From positions 186,001 through 250,000 of the forward strand of contig NZ_WIPK01000001.1 of assembly GCF_012922555.1 (NCBI RefSeq): a stretch of 64,000 nt of DNA, written 5' to 3'. Within the stretch, counting starts at the first letter, position 1, and each line of letters starts with the position of its first letter. Below are positions 7,970-17,103 of the stretch, piece by piece. The notes beneath the pieces were generated by a model. The model was not told where the DNA came from, did not search any database, and saw nothing but the letters and a program-made list of their open reading frames with translations. Position numbers and translations under genes: made by a program. This DNA comes from Paraclostridium dentum (GTDB taxonomy: Bacteria; Bacillota; Clostridia; Peptostreptococcales; Peptostreptococcaceae).

Positions 7970-8083
7970 TATCATGGGTGGTATTTTAATTAAACTGCAC
8001 CAATTGGATATTAAAAATTTTATTATAGGAAGCTCATATCTTTTTAGAATGAGACTGATTAGTAGTATCACACTCATTAGGAG

Positions 8084-8962
8084 GTGGTAACTATAAACTT
8101 TGGAATTATTGGAGCGGGGAAGATGGGATTTTCCCTGGGAAAATATTTAAAAGAAAACAATATAAATTTAGTTGGGTATTATAGCAAAAGTGAGCATTCT
8201 TCTAAAGAAGCATCAACTTTCACAAATACCAAACAATATGTTAAATTAGAAAATTTAGTACAAGATAGTGATGTTATATTAATCACTACTCAAGACTCAC
8301 AAATAAAAACTGTGTGGGAGAATCTAATTAGCTTTCCTATTAATAATAAAATAATATGTCATTTAAGTGGAGCAAAATCCTCAGAAATCTTTTCGAATAT
8401 AAACCAATATGGTGCATATGGTTATTCAATTCACCCAATATTAGCAATTTCAGATAAATATAATTCTTATAAAAATATTTCTAAAGCATTTATTACAATT
8501 GAAGGAGACAAAAAATACATAAATTATTTAAAAAATATATTTTTGTCAATTGGTAACAAGGTTTTGTTAATCAATAAAGAAAATAAATCCTTATATCATG
8601 AAGCCTGTGTAAGCGCTAGTAACTTAATAATTCCTATAATTGATCGAAGTATAAAACATCTTGAAAAATGCGGATTTGAAAAAAATATAGCTATTGAAGC
8701 TTTATATCCGTTAATTGAATTTAATATAAAAAACATAAAGGAAAAAGGTATTTTGAACAGTTTAACAGGGCCGATAGAAAGATGTGATTTAGAAACTATA
8801 AAAGATCACTATGATGTTTTAGATGATGAAGATAAAGAATTATATACTATTTTATCTAGACACTTATTAAAAATAACTAAAACTAAAAATTGTGAAAAAG
8901 ATTATTCTAAAATTGAAAAATACTTGGGGGAACAATATGAAAAATACAGTTGTAACTTTTAA
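8084..8962 (+). CDS. panG: PanG-type ketopantoate reductase (Rossmann + DUF2520)
   Basis: The protein starts with a Rossmann dinucleotide motif ([10 protein letters not shown]) and continues into a C-terminal helical DUF2520 domain (residues about 160-285, with HEACVSASN and LTGPIERCD). Such proteins next to panB and panC are alternative ketopantoate reductases (PanG, known from Francisella and reported in C. difficile) that replace PanE. Here it is first in the panG-panB-panC operon and no panE is present. The start is odd: GTG at 8084 overlaps the AGGAGG ribosome-binding site at 8079-8084, and no other standard start exists before residue 14. ATA at 8093 has ideal spacing and would give [10 protein letters not shown]. 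The end overlaps panB by about 26 bp. Confidence 0.85.
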   Translation: MVTINFGIIGAGKMGFSLGKYLKENNINLVGYYSKSEHSSKEASTFTNTKQYVKLENLVQDSDVILITTQDSQIKTVWENLISFPINNKIICHLSGAKSSEIFSNINQYGAYGYSIHPILAISDKYNSYKNISKAFITIEGDKKYINYLKNIFLSIGNKVLLINKENKSLYHEACVSASNLIIPIIDRSIKHLEKCGFEKNIAIEALYPLIEFNIKNIKEKGILNSLTGPIERCDLETIKDHYDVLDDEDKELYTILSRHLLKITKTKNCEKDYSKIEKYLGEQYEKYSCNF

Positions 8963-9764
8963 AGAATCTAAAGAAAGAAATGAAAAACTAACTATGCTTA
9001 CAGCCTACGATTATTCAACTGCAAAGTTAATTGACAGCTGTGGGATCAATGGAATATTAGTTGGAGACTCATTAGGAATGGTGTGCTTAGGTTATGAAGA
9101 TACACTATCTGTAACTATGGAGGATATGATACACCATACAAAATCAGTATCAAGAGGATGTACAAATACTTTAATAGTTGCTGATATGCCTTTTATGTCT
9201 TATCAAACGTCAACATATGATGCTGTGGTAAATGCGGGGAGACTTATAAAAGAAGGAAGAGCACATGCAGTAAAATTAGAAGGCGGAGTAGAAGTTTTTA
9301 ACCAAATACAAGCAATAGTTAACTCTTCTATACCGGTTATGGGGCATATTGGACTGACTCCACAATCTGTAAATGCTTTTGGTGGATTTAAGGTGCAAGG
9401 TAGGGATGAATTAGCAGCAAAAAAACTTATTGAAGATGCACTAGCAGTAGAAGATGCAGGTGCATTTGCTGTTGTATTAGAAGGAGTGCCATCAAAGTTA
9501 GCATCACTTATAACTAAAAAGCTAAATATACCTACTATTGGAATTGGAGCAGGTGCTAGTTGTGATGGACAAGTACTTGTATATCAAGATATGTTGGGGA
9601 TGTTTAGTGATTTTACACCTAAATTTGTGAAAAAGTATGAAAATATAGGAGAAAAGATGAAAAATGCATTTTCAAATTATATAGATGAAGTAAAAACAGA
9701 AGTTTTTCCAAGTGAAGAACATAGTTTTAAGATAAATGAAGATATAATAGAAAAACTATATTAA
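8937..9764 (+). CDS. panB: 3-methyl-2-oxobutanoate hydroxymethyltransferase
   Basis: This 275-residue (beta/alpha)8 enzyme transfers a hydroxymethyl group from 5,10-methylene-THF to alpha-ketoisovalerate, giving ketopantoate, the first step of pantothenate synthesis. The motifs [17 protein letters not shown] (metal-binding Asp), VKLEGG and MGHIGLTPQ are all present, and the catalytic Glu lies in VLEGVPS. The length is normal. The ATG at 8937 has GGGGGA upstream and lies inside the end of panG, so translation is coupled. panC follows 13 bp after the stop. Confidence 0.97.
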   Translation: MKNTVVTFKESKERNEKLTMLTAYDYSTAKLIDSCGINGILVGDSLGMVCLGYEDTLSVTMEDMIHHTKSVSRGCTNTLIVADMPFMSYQTSTYDAVVNAGRLIKEGRAHAVKLEGGVEVFNQIQAIVNSSIPVMGHIGLTPQSVNAFGGFKVQGRDELAAKKLIEDALAVEDAGAFAVVLEGVPSKLASLITKKLNIPTIGIGAGASCDGQVLVYQDMLGMFSDFTPKFVKKYENIGEKMKNAFSNYIDEVKTEVFPSEEHSFKINEDIIEKLY

Positions 9765-9777
9765 AGGGGATTTGGGC

Positions 9778-10617
9778 ATGAAGATTATAAACAACATAAA
9801 AGAAATAAGAAAACAAGTTAAGGGTTGGAAAAATGATGGATTAAGTGTAGCACTTGTACCCACTATGGGATACCTACATGAAGGACATGAAAGCTTAATA
9901 AAAAAGGCTAGTGAGGATAATGACAAAGTGATTGTAAGTATATTTGTAAATCCAATGCAATTTGGAATAAATGAAGATTTATCTACATATCCAAGGAATA
10001 TAGATAGGGATAGTGATATATGTGAAAAAAATGGAGCTAGTTTAATATTTAATCCAAGTGTTGAAGAAATGTATACAGATGGATTTAGCACTTTTGTAGA
10101 TTTGAATAATTTAACTTCTGGACTATGCGGGAAAAGCAGACCAACTCATTTTAGAGGAGTTTGTACAGTTGTGAGTAAGTTATTTAATATAGTAAATCCA
10201 GATAAAGCATATTTTGGACAAAAAGATGCGCAACAACTTTCTATAATAAAGCAAATGGTAACAGATTTAAATTTTGACATTGAAATTGTAAGTTGCCCTA
10301 TAGTAAGAGAAACTGATGGATTAGCTAAGAGTTCAAGAAATACATATTTAAGTAAAGAAGAAAGACAAGCTTCAACTATAATAAACAAATCATTAAAAAA
10401 AGCAAAAACTTTAATAAAAAGTGGAGAAAGAGATTCTAAAAATATAATTGACTTTATAAAAAATGAAATTAATAAAGAACCTTTAGCAAAAATTGATTAT
10501 GTAAGTATAGTTGATAATAACACTATAAAAAACACAAAAACTATTGAGGATGGTTCGTTGATTGCAGTAGCTGTTTTTATCGGAAATACAAGATTAATAG
10601 ATAATTTTATTTTCTAA
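9778..10617 (+). CDS. panC: pantothenate synthetase
   Basis: This 279-residue protein joins pantoate and beta-alanine with ATP. The nucleotidyltransferase HIGH-like motif is seen as MGYLHEGH (residues about 31-38) and the KMSKS-like site as SSRNTYLS (about 183-190). VSIFVNPMQFG and FGQKDAQQ, which bind pantoate and ATP, are conserved. AAAGGGG precedes the ATG at 9778. It is the last gene of panG-panB-panC. No panD (beta-alanine synthesis) is nearby, so beta-alanine must come from elsewhere. No clear terminator follows within 100 bp. Confidence 0.97.
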   Translation: MKIINNIKEIRKQVKGWKNDGLSVALVPTMGYLHEGHESLIKKASEDNDKVIVSIFVNPMQFGINEDLSTYPRNIDRDSDICEKNGASLIFNPSVEEMYTDGFSTFVDLNNLTSGLCGKSRPTHFRGVCTVVSKLFNIVNPDKAYFGQKDAQQLSIIKQMVTDLNFDIEIVSCPIVRETDGLAKSSRNTYLSKEERQASTIINKSLKKAKTLIKSGERDSKNIIDFIKNEINKEPLAKIDYVSIVDNNTIKNTKTIEDGSLIAVAVFIGNTRLIDNFIF

Positions 10618-10717
10618 GTTGTGTAAAAAAATTTCATTCAATTTGGCTGTATGATTATATAGAAAAATTAAGGGTATATTTATTAACATAATTATACAAA
10701 GATTGGAGAAAAATGAA

Positions 10718-10867
10718 ATGAAATCTAATATGAATGAAAAAGAGTATGAAGAAATAAAAAAAGATGAAGAACTGAAAGATAGAGAACTATTTGGAGAAAA
10801 AGAGTTAGAACAAGAACATAAAGATTTAGAAATAGAAAAAGAATTAGATCCAATGAAAAGATTATAA
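10718..10867 (+). CDS. 49-residue acidic peptide, unknown
   Basis: An ATG at 10718 with GGAG nine bases upstream opens a 49-codon frame of almost only Glu, Lys, Asp and Leu (MKSNMNEKEYEEIKKDEELK at the start, ending DPMKRL). It should form one long charged helix. A strong terminator stands 36 bp after the stop. Site, composition and terminator support a real small gene. I do not recognise it. Confidence 0.55.
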   Translation: MKSNMNEKEYEEIKKDEELKDRELFGEKELEQEHKDLEIEKELDPMKRL

Positions 10868-10902
10868 GATTTAAATTATTTATAAATAAATAGAGTACAC
10901 AT

Positions 10903-10934
10903 AAAAGGGATATTTGAAAATATCCCTTTTATAT
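10903..10934 (+). terminator. terminator after the small acidic peptide
   Basis: AAAAGGGATATT pairs perfectly with AATATCCCTTTT around a short loop, with a T-rich 3' end. Confidence 0.8.
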
Positions 10935-11043
10935 TTACTCTCAAATAATCTCCATAATTTCTCCATAATTAATTTTTATAATCCATTTATAAATTTGTAG
11001 TTTATATAACTGGAAAATAGAAATGAGAAAGAGGATTATGATT

Positions 11044-12156
11044 ATGGAAAAATTAACACTTAAGCATATAAAAAATTTAAACTGGAGATTAATATTAAAT
11101 GTTACACTTATATTTATATTTGGACTTGTAATGCTAACAACTGCAACTCATGCAAATAGAACCGGCAACTATAGAGAAATAATGAAACAATTGTTGGCAT
11201 TTGGAATAGGGGTTGCGTTAATAATTTTCACTATAAAAATTGATTATATTAAAATAGGTAAATTTTATAATGTTTTTTATATATTCACTATAATATTATT
11301 ATTAGTTATATGGGTACCTGGATTAGGAGTAGTACAAGAAGGGTCTAGAAGATGGATAAAACTAGGGCCACTATACCTTCAAACATCAGAAATTGCCAAG
11401 CTTACTTTCATAATAAGTTACGCTAAAATTGCAGAAGGATATAAAGGTAAACTAAATACCATAAAACAAATAATACCAGCAGTATTAAAAGCTATGCCAG
11501 TTTTATTTTTAATGTTAATGCAGCCAGATTTAGGAGGGACTATAGTTTTTATATGTATAATGTTTGGAATGCTATTTGTATCAGGGCTTAATGGTAAAAT
11601 AATAAGAAATACTATTTTAATAGGTGTATTATTATTACCATTAATTTACACGTGTTTAGCTCCGCATCAAAAAGTTAGAATAGAAGCTTTCTTAAATCCT
11701 AATGATTTAAGTTATAAAGGAAATTATCAAGTTGTCCAGTCTATGATAGCTATAGGATCAGGAGGTGTAAAGGGTAAAGGTCTTTATGAAGGAACACAAA
11801 GTCAAAATGGTTTCTTACCAGTACCAGATAGCGACTTTATATTTGCTGTTATAGGAGAAGAATTAGGGCTAATAGGAATGGGAGCTTTAGTGCTATTATA
11901 TGGAGCATTTTTATTAACGATGATAAAGGATGCAGAAGAATCAAAGGATTTTTATGGAACCTTAATTATAATTGGAGTAACTAGTATGTTTGCATATCAA
12001 ATTATTCAAAATATAGGTATGACTATGGCATTAATACCTGTTACAGGAATAACACTTCCATTTATTAGTTATGGAGCAAGTTCGTTGGTTGGTTCTTTAG
12101 CAGCTCTAGGTTTAGTACTTAATGTAGGAATGAGAAAAAGAAAAATTAATTTCTAA
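11044..12156 (+). CDS. rodA: RodA/FtsW/SpoVE-family glycosyltransferase
   Basis: This polytopic SEDS protein of about 370 residues polymerises peptidoglycan glycan strands with a partner class B PBP. Ten hydrophobic segments can be traced. Family motifs are GSRRWIKLGP, QTSEIAKL, LMQPDLGGT, FAVIGEELG and the C-terminal GITLPFISYGASS. The sequence is closer to RodA than to FtsW because of length and the short N-terminus, but this is a judgement. GAGG at 11031-11034 favours the ATG at 11044 over those at 11023 and 11038. A two-component system follows 28 bp downstream and may be in the same transcript. Confidence 0.88.
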   Translation: MEKLTLKHIKNLNWRLILNVTLIFIFGLVMLTTATHANRTGNYREIMKQLLAFGIGVALIIFTIKIDYIKIGKFYNVFYIFTIILLLVIWVPGLGVVQEGSRRWIKLGPLYLQTSEIAKLTFIISYAKIAEGYKGKLNTIKQIIPAVLKAMPVLFLMLMQPDLGGTIVFICIMFGMLFVSGLNGKIIRNTILIGVLLLPLIYTCLAPHQKVRIEAFLNPNDLSYKGNYQVVQSMIAIGSGGVKGKGLYEGTQSQNGFLPVPDSDFIFAVIGEELGLIGMGALVLLYGAFLLTMIKDAEESKDFYGTLIIIGVTSMFAYQIIQNIGMTMALIPVTGITLPFISYGASSLVGSLAALGLVLNVGMRKRKINF

Positions 12157-12184
12157 GAAAAATTAATAAGAGATGAGGTAGGCG

Positions 12185-12871
12185 ATGATAAATATACTAC
12201 TTATAGATGATGAAAAAAAAATTTGTGAGTTTGTAAAAGCTTATTTAGATAAAGAAGGATATAAAACAGATGTAGCATACAATGGAAATGATGCTATTAA
12301 TTATCTTGATAAAAATCAGTATGATATAGTTTTATTAGACAGAATGTTACCTGATATAAGTGGAGAAGAAATTTGTAATTATATAAGAAACAATTGTAAA
12401 TTGATAAATGTATCTATAATTATGCTAAGTGCAAAAACAGAAGATGATGATCGGATTGAAGGTTTTGAGTTAGGTTGTGACGATTATATATGCAAACCAT
12501 TTAATGTGAAAGAATTAATTCTAAGAATAAAATCTGTATTAAAAAGAAGTCATGATTTAAAAAATAATGAAAAGGTAAGATTTAAAAATCAAATTGAAAT
12601 AAATACAAAAACCCATGAAGTGAAAGTTAGGGGAAAAAGTGTTGTTTTAACTAATACAGAATACAAATTATTGTTAGTAATGGCATCAAATCCTAAAAAA
12701 ATATATACTAGAGAAGAACTTTTAGAAAATGTAGTAGAAGACCATTTAGAAAAATTTGATAGAGTTATAGACAGTCACATAAAAAATTTAAGACAAAAAA
12801 TAGAGGTTGATTCTAGAAACTGCAAAATAATAAAAACTGTTTATGGAGTAGGGTATAAATTTGAAGAATAA
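12185..12871 (+). CDS. OmpR/PhoB-family response regulator
   Basis: This 228-residue regulator has a receiver domain (LIDDE acidic pocket, Asp52 in LLDRMLP, LSAK, CKPF) and a winged-helix DNA-binding domain (LTNTEYKLL, then DSHIKNLRQKIE and VYGVGYKF). The stop codon overlaps the kinase start by 11 bp. It follows rodA closely, so it may control cell-wall genes, but nothing in the sequence proves that. Confidence 0.93.
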   Translation: MINILLIDDEKKICEFVKAYLDKEGYKTDVAYNGNDAINYLDKNQYDIVLLDRMLPDISGEEICNYIRNNCKLINVSIIMLSAKTEDDDRIEGFELGCDDYICKPFNVKELILRIKSVLKRSHDLKNNEKVRFKNQIEINTKTHEVKVRGKSVVLTNTEYKLLLVMASNPKKIYTREELLENVVEDHLEKFDRVIDSHIKNLRQKIEVDSRNCKIIKTVYGVGYKFEE

Positions 12872-14261
12872 TAAAAAATACATTTCTCTAAATAGTCAAA
12901 TTTTAATAGCATTTTCAGTCATAGTTACTTTAATAACAATTATTATTTCTATATTCATAAATTCATCATTTAAAAATGTATTTAGTAAATATGTTGATGA
13001 GAATAATAAGGATGAGGTAAATCACCTTGTATTTGATTTACAAAATGTATATGACAATGATAAATGGGATGTAGAAAACATAAAACTTTTAGGTGAAGAT
13101 GCAATAAGAAAAGGGATAGCTCTAGAGGTTTATAATAAAAATGGTGACTTGGTTTGGAGTGTTTTTGAAGATGAAAAGCTATTATCAAATCAAAGATTGA
13201 ATACAATAAAAAAGAATATGAAAAGTATTAATCAAAATTGGAATGGAAAACTCAAAGAATATAAGTTTGACATATATGATGATAAAAAGTTAGTAGGATA
13301 TGAAAGGATAATACATTATGATTCTATTTACTACATGGAAGATGATCTTGAATTTTTAAATATTATGAATAAATTTATGGTATTTATAAGTATAGTAGCT
13401 GTAATAAGCGTTATAATTATATCTGCAATAATTTCAAAATCTATTTCTAACCCTATAAAAAATGTATCTAAAATTGCTAAAGTCATAGGAAGTGGAAACT
13501 ATAAAAATAGATTGAACTATAAAAGTAATATAAAAGAAGTTAATGAACTTACAAAATCTATAGATATGTTATCTGAGGAACTCAACAAGCAAGAACTTTT
13601 AAGAAAACAGTTAACAACTGATATAGCACATGAACTTAGGACTCCTGTAACCAATATTCAAGGACATTTAGACGCTATTATTGATGGAATTTGGGATCCA
13701 ACACAAGAAAGACTTACAAGCATAAGAGAAGAAGTTCAAAGGTTAGGAAAGTTAATAGGTTCAATTAAAAATTTATCGACATTTGATAGTTCACTAAGTC
13801 AGTTGAATAAAACTAAAACTAACTTAAGTGATTTTATAAAAAATATAACATACACTTATGAATCAAAAGCTTTAGAAAAAAATATAAAAATTGAATATGA
13901 ATTAAATGAAGTTTTTGCATATGTAGATAAAGAAAAATTTTCTCAAGTTATAGTCAATATTTTAGTCAATGCAATAAAATACACAAACTATGGAGGAACT
14001 ATTTTAATTAAAGTAGAAAATTATGATGATAGTATAAATATAGCTATAAAAGACAATGGAATTGGAATACCTAAAGAAGAACTACACTATATATTTGAAA
14101 GGTTTTATAGAGTTGATAAGTCAAGATCTAAAGACACTGGAGGTATAGGGGTTGGACTTGCTATATCAAAAGCTATAGTAGCTGAGCATGGAGGAAATAT
14201 TTTAGTATATAGTGAATTAGGTAAAGGAAGTGAGTTTGTAATTAAGCTTCCAGTTATGTAA
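12861..14261 (+). CDS. membrane sensor histidine kinase
   Basis: This 466-residue kinase has membrane segments near residues 14-34 and 172-192, with an extracellular sensor between them. A HAMP domain (about 193-245), the phospho-acceptor DIAHELRTPV (His near residue 257) and an ATPase domain with NILVNAIKY, DNGIGIP, FERFYRVD and GIGVGLAISK follow. The start is a TTG at 12861 inside the end of the regulator gene; no ATG is available at the right place. A short gap follows before the ethanolamine locus. Confidence 0.92.
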   Translation: MKNNKKYISLNSQILIAFSVIVTLITIIISIFINSSFKNVFSKYVDENNKDEVNHLVFDLQNVYDNDKWDVENIKLLGEDAIRKGIALEVYNKNGDLVWSVFEDEKLLSNQRLNTIKKNMKSINQNWNGKLKEYKFDIYDDKKLVGYERIIHYDSIYYMEDDLEFLNIMNKFMVFISIVAVISVIIISAIISKSISNPIKNVSKIAKVIGSGNYKNRLNYKSNIKEVNELTKSIDMLSEELNKQELLRKQLTTDIAHELRTPVTNIQGHLDAIIDGIWDPTQERLTSIREEVQRLGKLIGSIKNLSTFDSSLSQLNKTKTNLSDFIKNITYTYESKALEKNIKIEYELNEVFAYVDKEKFSQVIVNILVNAIKYTNYGGTILIKVENYDDSINIAIKDNGIGIPKEELHYIFERFYRVDKSRSKDTGGIGVGLAISKAIVAEHGGNILVYSELGKGSEFVIKLPVM

Positions 14262-14280
14262 ATAAAATATAACTTATTTA

Positions 14281-14310
14281 TTGACAATGATAAATTTTAT
14301 ATAGTATATT
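14281..14310 (+). promoter_or_regulatory. promoter of eutG
   Basis: TTGACA at 14281-14286 and TATATT at 14305-14310 are 18 bp apart. Transcription would begin just before the first ANTAR hairpin. Confidence 0.65.
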
Positions 14311-14317
14311 TAAAATA

Positions 14318-14377
14318 GCACAAAGAGGTGCATTAGGAAGCAACGAAGCTCCATAGATTAATCTATGGAGCTTTTTT
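14318..14377 (+). ncRNA. EutV-binding dual-hairpin antitermination leader of eutG
   Basis: Hairpin P1 has the stem GCAC/GTGC (14318-14331) and hexaloop AAAGAG. Hairpin P2 has AGC/GCT (14339-14350) and hexaloop AACGAA. Both loops have A at position 1 and G at position 4, the rule for ANTAR targets. The right arm of P2 is also the left arm of a perfect 12-bp terminator (14347-14358 with 14361-14372) followed by six T. Binding of phosphorylated EutV to P1-P2 would prevent the terminator and allow eutG transcription. Confidence 0.9.
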
Positions 14378-14406
14378 GTACTTAAAAAAGAAAAGGGGAA
14401 ATACAA

Positions 14407-15537
14407 ATGTACAACTTTGAAATAAAGACAAAAATAAGCTGCGGTATAGGAGCTTTAGAATCATTAAAAGATATAAAAAATAAAAAAATATTTATAATAA
14501 CAGACCCATTTATGATTGAATCTAAAACAATAGATAAAATATTAATCAATCTAGAAGGAAATGATTGTAATATATTTAGTGAAATTGTGCCAGATCCTCC
14601 AATCGAAATAGTTGTAAAAGGTATGGAAAAAATAAAAGATTACTCTCCGGATATAATTATTGCATTAGGTGGAGGATCAGCAATTGATGCAGCTAAAGCA
14701 ATTATGGATTTTTCAAAACAAATATTTAAGATAAATGAAATCGAGTTTATTGCAATACCTACAACTAGTGGTACTGGGTCAGAAGTAACATCTTTTTCTG
14801 TAATAACAGATGCACAAAAAGGTACAAAGTACCCGCTTGTTTCAGCTGATTTAATACCTAATAAAGCTATATTAGATCCAGAACTAGTAAAGACTGTTCC
14901 AAATTTTATAACAGCAGACACTGGTATGGATGTATTAACTCATGCTATAGAGGCTTATGTATCAACAGATAGTAATGATTTTTCTGATGCATTAGCAGAA
15001 AAGGCAATAAAACTTGTACACGAATATTTAATTGATGCATATAAAGATGGATCAAATTTAGAAGCTAGAGAAAAAATGCACAATGCATCATGTATGGCAG
15101 GATTAGCATTTAACCAAGCTTCATTAGGATTAAATCATGGAATAGCACATATAGTAGGTGCAAAATTCCATATACCTCATGGAAGAACTAATTCAATATT
15201 ACTTCCTTATGTTATAGAATATAATGCTAATATTTCAGGATACAATAATGCATCTTACTCAGACACTGCTAAAAAATATGCACAAATAGCTAAAATGTTA
15301 GGGCTAGAATCTTCTAATGTTAGATTAGGTGTGAAAAATTTAGTAAATGAAATTAAGAAAATGCAAAAAAGTATGAACATGCCGATGAAATTAACAGACT
15401 GTAAAGTTAATAAAGTTGATGTGGAAAATTTATTACCAGAAATTGCACAATTAGCGTTAAAAGATGGATGCACTAAGACAAACCCTAGAATTCCAAATGA
15501 TTCGGGAATAATCGACATATTAAAACAAATAATTTAA
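14407..15537 (+). CDS. eutG: iron-dependent alcohol dehydrogenase EutG
   Basis: This 376-residue enzyme of the Fe-ADH family reduces acetaldehyde from ethanolamine to ethanol and so recycles NADH inside the microcompartment. The NAD-binding GGGSAIDAAKAI (near residue 89) and the metal ligands in TADTGMDVLTHAIEA and GLNHGIAHIVGAKFHIPHG are complete. The N-terminus is short and has no obvious encapsulation helix. AAGGGG precedes the ATG. The gene has its own promoter and EutV-controlled leader, and a second promoter and leader lie before eutS, so eutG can be expressed separately from the rest. Confidence 0.93.
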   Translation: MYNFEIKTKISCGIGALESLKDIKNKKIFIITDPFMIESKTIDKILINLEGNDCNIFSEIVPDPPIEIVVKGMEKIKDYSPDIIIALGGGSAIDAAKAIMDFSKQIFKINEIEFIAIPTTSGTGSEVTSFSVITDAQKGTKYPLVSADLIPNKAILDPELVKTVPNFITADTGMDVLTHAIEAYVSTDSNDFSDALAEKAIKLVHEYLIDAYKDGSNLEAREKMHNASCMAGLAFNQASLGLNHGIAHIVGAKFHIPHGRTNSILLPYVIEYNANISGYNNASYSDTAKKYAQIAKMLGLESSNVRLGVKNLVNEIKKMQKSMNMPMKLTDCKVNKVDVENLLPEIAQLALKDGCTKTNPRIPNDSGIIDILKQII

Positions 15538-15581
15538 TAAAAACTTAGTAAAATGGTTTTTTAAATATTTTGAAATAAATA

Positions 15582-15610
15582 TTGACAAGTGGAAAACGTA
15601 TATCTATAAT
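15582..15610 (+). promoter_or_regulatory. main eut promoter
   Basis: A perfect TTGACA (15582-15587) and TATAAT (15605-15610) are 17 bp apart. The spacer holds GGAAAACGTATA, which fits a CcpA cre site only partly (10 of 14 positions). Confidence 0.85.
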
Positions 15611-15612
15611 TA

Positions 15613-15701
15613 AATTATCACAAGGGCGTGATAATTGATTAAAAAGCAACGGAGCTTCTTAAAGATATATTGATAGTATATATTTTTAAGGAGCTTTATT
15701 T
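15613..15701 (+). ncRNA. EutV-binding dual-hairpin antitermination leader of eutS
   Basis: P1 is a 9-bp stem AATTATCAC/GTGATAATT (15613-15636) with hexaloop AAGGGC. P2 is AGC/GCT (15645-15656) with hexaloop AACGGA. Both keep A1 and G4. The terminator uses AGCTTCTTAAA (15653-15663) and TTTAAGGAGCT (15685-15695) and ends in T-rich sequence. It begins three bases after the -10 box, so P1 forms at the very 5' end of the RNA. Confidence 0.9.
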
Positions 15702-15724
15702 GATTTAAGAAAGAAGGTTTCAAA

Positions 15725-16075
15725 ATGACAGAAGAAACTAAAAGTAGAGTTATTCAGGAATACGTTCCTGGAAAACAAGTTACATTAGCACATGTAATAG
15801 CTAATCCAAATGAAGATATATACAAGAAATTAGGACTTATAATAGATAAAAAAGATGCAATAGGCATACTTACAATAACTCCAAGTGAAGCATCGATTAT
15901 AGCTGCAGATGTAGCAACAAAAGCATCAGGTGTACAATTAGGATTTATAGATAGATTTAGTGGATCTGTAGTTGTCACAGGAGATATAAGTTCTGTTGAA
16001 TCAGCACTTAATGAGGTTGTAGAAGTGCTAGGAAATATGTTAAACTTTACATCAACAAAGATAACGAGGACTTAA
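15725..16075 (+). CDS. eutS: microcompartment shell protein EutS
   Basis: This 116-residue hexameric BMC-domain protein is of the circularly permuted EutS/PduU type. It has the N-terminal strand region [17 protein letters not shown], which builds the small beta-barrel over the pore, and the core [20 protein letters not shown]. Alignable length is normal. AAGAAGG precedes the ATG. It is the first gene behind the main promoter and leader, and eutP starts two bases after its stop. Confidence 0.95.
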   Translation: MTEETKSRVIQEYVPGKQVTLAHVIANPNEDIYKKLGLIIDKKDAIGILTITPSEASIIAADVATKASGVQLGFIDRFSGSVVVTGDISSVESALNEVVEVLGNMLNFTSTKITRT

Positions 16076-16077
16076 TT

Positions 16078-16503
16078 ATGAAAAATATAATATTTATGGG
16101 TAAAACAGGTAGTGGAAAAACAACACTATGCCAAAAGCTTGATGATTTAGAAATAAAGTATAATAAAACTCAATCAGTTGAATTATACAATCAATCAATA
16201 GATACACCTGGAGAATATATTGAAAATAGAAGTTTGTATAGTGCACTTATAACTACAGCTGTAGATGCAAAAACTATAGCATTAGTATACGACCCTACAC
16301 AAGGCGAAGGATATATTGCACCAGGATTTGCTAGTATGTTTGCTAAAAATGTAATAGGAATAATCACAAAAATAGATATAGCAAATGAAGATGAAATTGA
16401 ACTAGCAAAAGAAAAGCTGAAAATGGCAGGTGTTAATGAGATATTTTTAGTAGATACTATCAAAGGCATAGGTATTGAAGAGTTATTTGAATATTTAAGT
16501 TAG
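16078..16503 (+). CDS. eutP: EutP/PduV-family GTPase-like protein
   Basis: This small P-loop protein of 141 residues has Walker A GKTGSGKTT at residues 8-16, a DTPGEY switch-like motif near 42-47 and TKID near 97-100. EutP/PduV proteins associate with the microcompartment; a role in its movement and an acetate kinase activity have both been proposed in the literature. It sits between eutS and eutV with close spacing, within the same transcript. Confidence 0.92.
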   Translation: MKNIIFMGKTGSGKTTLCQKLDDLEIKYNKTQSVELYNQSIDTPGEYIENRSLYSALITTAVDAKTIALVYDPTQGEGYIAPGFASMFAKNVIGIITKIDIANEDEIELAKEKLKMAGVNEIFLVDTIKGIGIEELFEYLS

Positions 16504-16523
16504 CTAAAGTGAGGTGGCAACAT

Positions 16524-17099
16524 ATGAAAGGAAATATATTGGTAGTCGATGATGAGCCAATAATCAGAATGGATATAAAAGACATTTTAACTGATAGAGG
16601 GTATAATGTTGTTGGAGAAGCATGTGATGGATTTGAAGCTGTTGAAGCATGTAAAAAGTATAATCCCGATTTAGTTATAATGGATATAGATATGCCAATG
16701 TTAGATGGACTTAAAGCTGGTAAGATAATAACAAAAGATAACTTAGCAGGAGGAATACTTTTATCAACTTCTTTTGAAGGAGATGAGTATTTGAAAAAAG
16801 CAAAAGAAATAGGTGCCTTTGGATACCTAGTAAAACCTATTAATGAAAAAATATTTATACCTACAATTGAAATGTGTATAGGTAAAGTAAGAGAATTTGA
16901 AAAGATGAAAAAAGACCTCGATAAGATAAGCAATAAGTTGACTGAAAGGAAGTTAGTAGAAAGAGCTAAAGGGATACTTATAAGAGAATTTGAAATTGAT
17001 GAGGAAGAAGCATATACAAGAATAAGAAAACTTAGTATGGATAAAAGAACTTCTATGCTTGAAATTGCAAAAACTATTATTATAGGTTACGAGGAATAA
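16524..17099 (+). CDS. eutV: ANTAR antitermination response regulator EutV
   Basis: This 191-residue RNA-binding regulator has a receiver domain (VVDDEP; phospho-acceptor Asp54 in IMDIDMP; STS; Lys of VKPI), a coiled-coil linker (about 118-140) and a C-terminal ANTAR domain (about 140-190, with LVERAKGILIREFEIDEEEAY). Phosphorylated EutV binds paired hexaloop hairpins and prevents termination. Three such targets lie in this locus. The ATG at 16524 follows GTGAGGTGG; the upstream GTG is part of that site and is not used. eutW begins four bases after the stop. Confidence 0.97.
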   Translation: MKGNILVVDDEPIIRMDIKDILTDRGYNVVGEACDGFEAVEACKKYNPDLVIMDIDMPMLDGLKAGKIITKDNLAGGILLSTSFEGDEYLKKAKEIGAFGYLVKPINEKIFIPTIEMCIGKVREFEKMKKDLDKISNKLTERKLVERAKGILIREFEIDEEEAYTRIRKLSMDKRTSMLEIAKTIIIGYEE

Positions 17100-17103
17100 T
17101 CAT

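Noticed and set aside
7970-8010. GGGTGGTA in the panG leader as a T-box antiterminator
   Set aside because: The following CCGCG of the T-box sequence, a specifier stem and a terminator are missing.
15588-15604. A CcpA cre site in the main eut promoter
   Set aside because: Only 10 of 14 consensus positions match, so it is noted with the promoter but not called.
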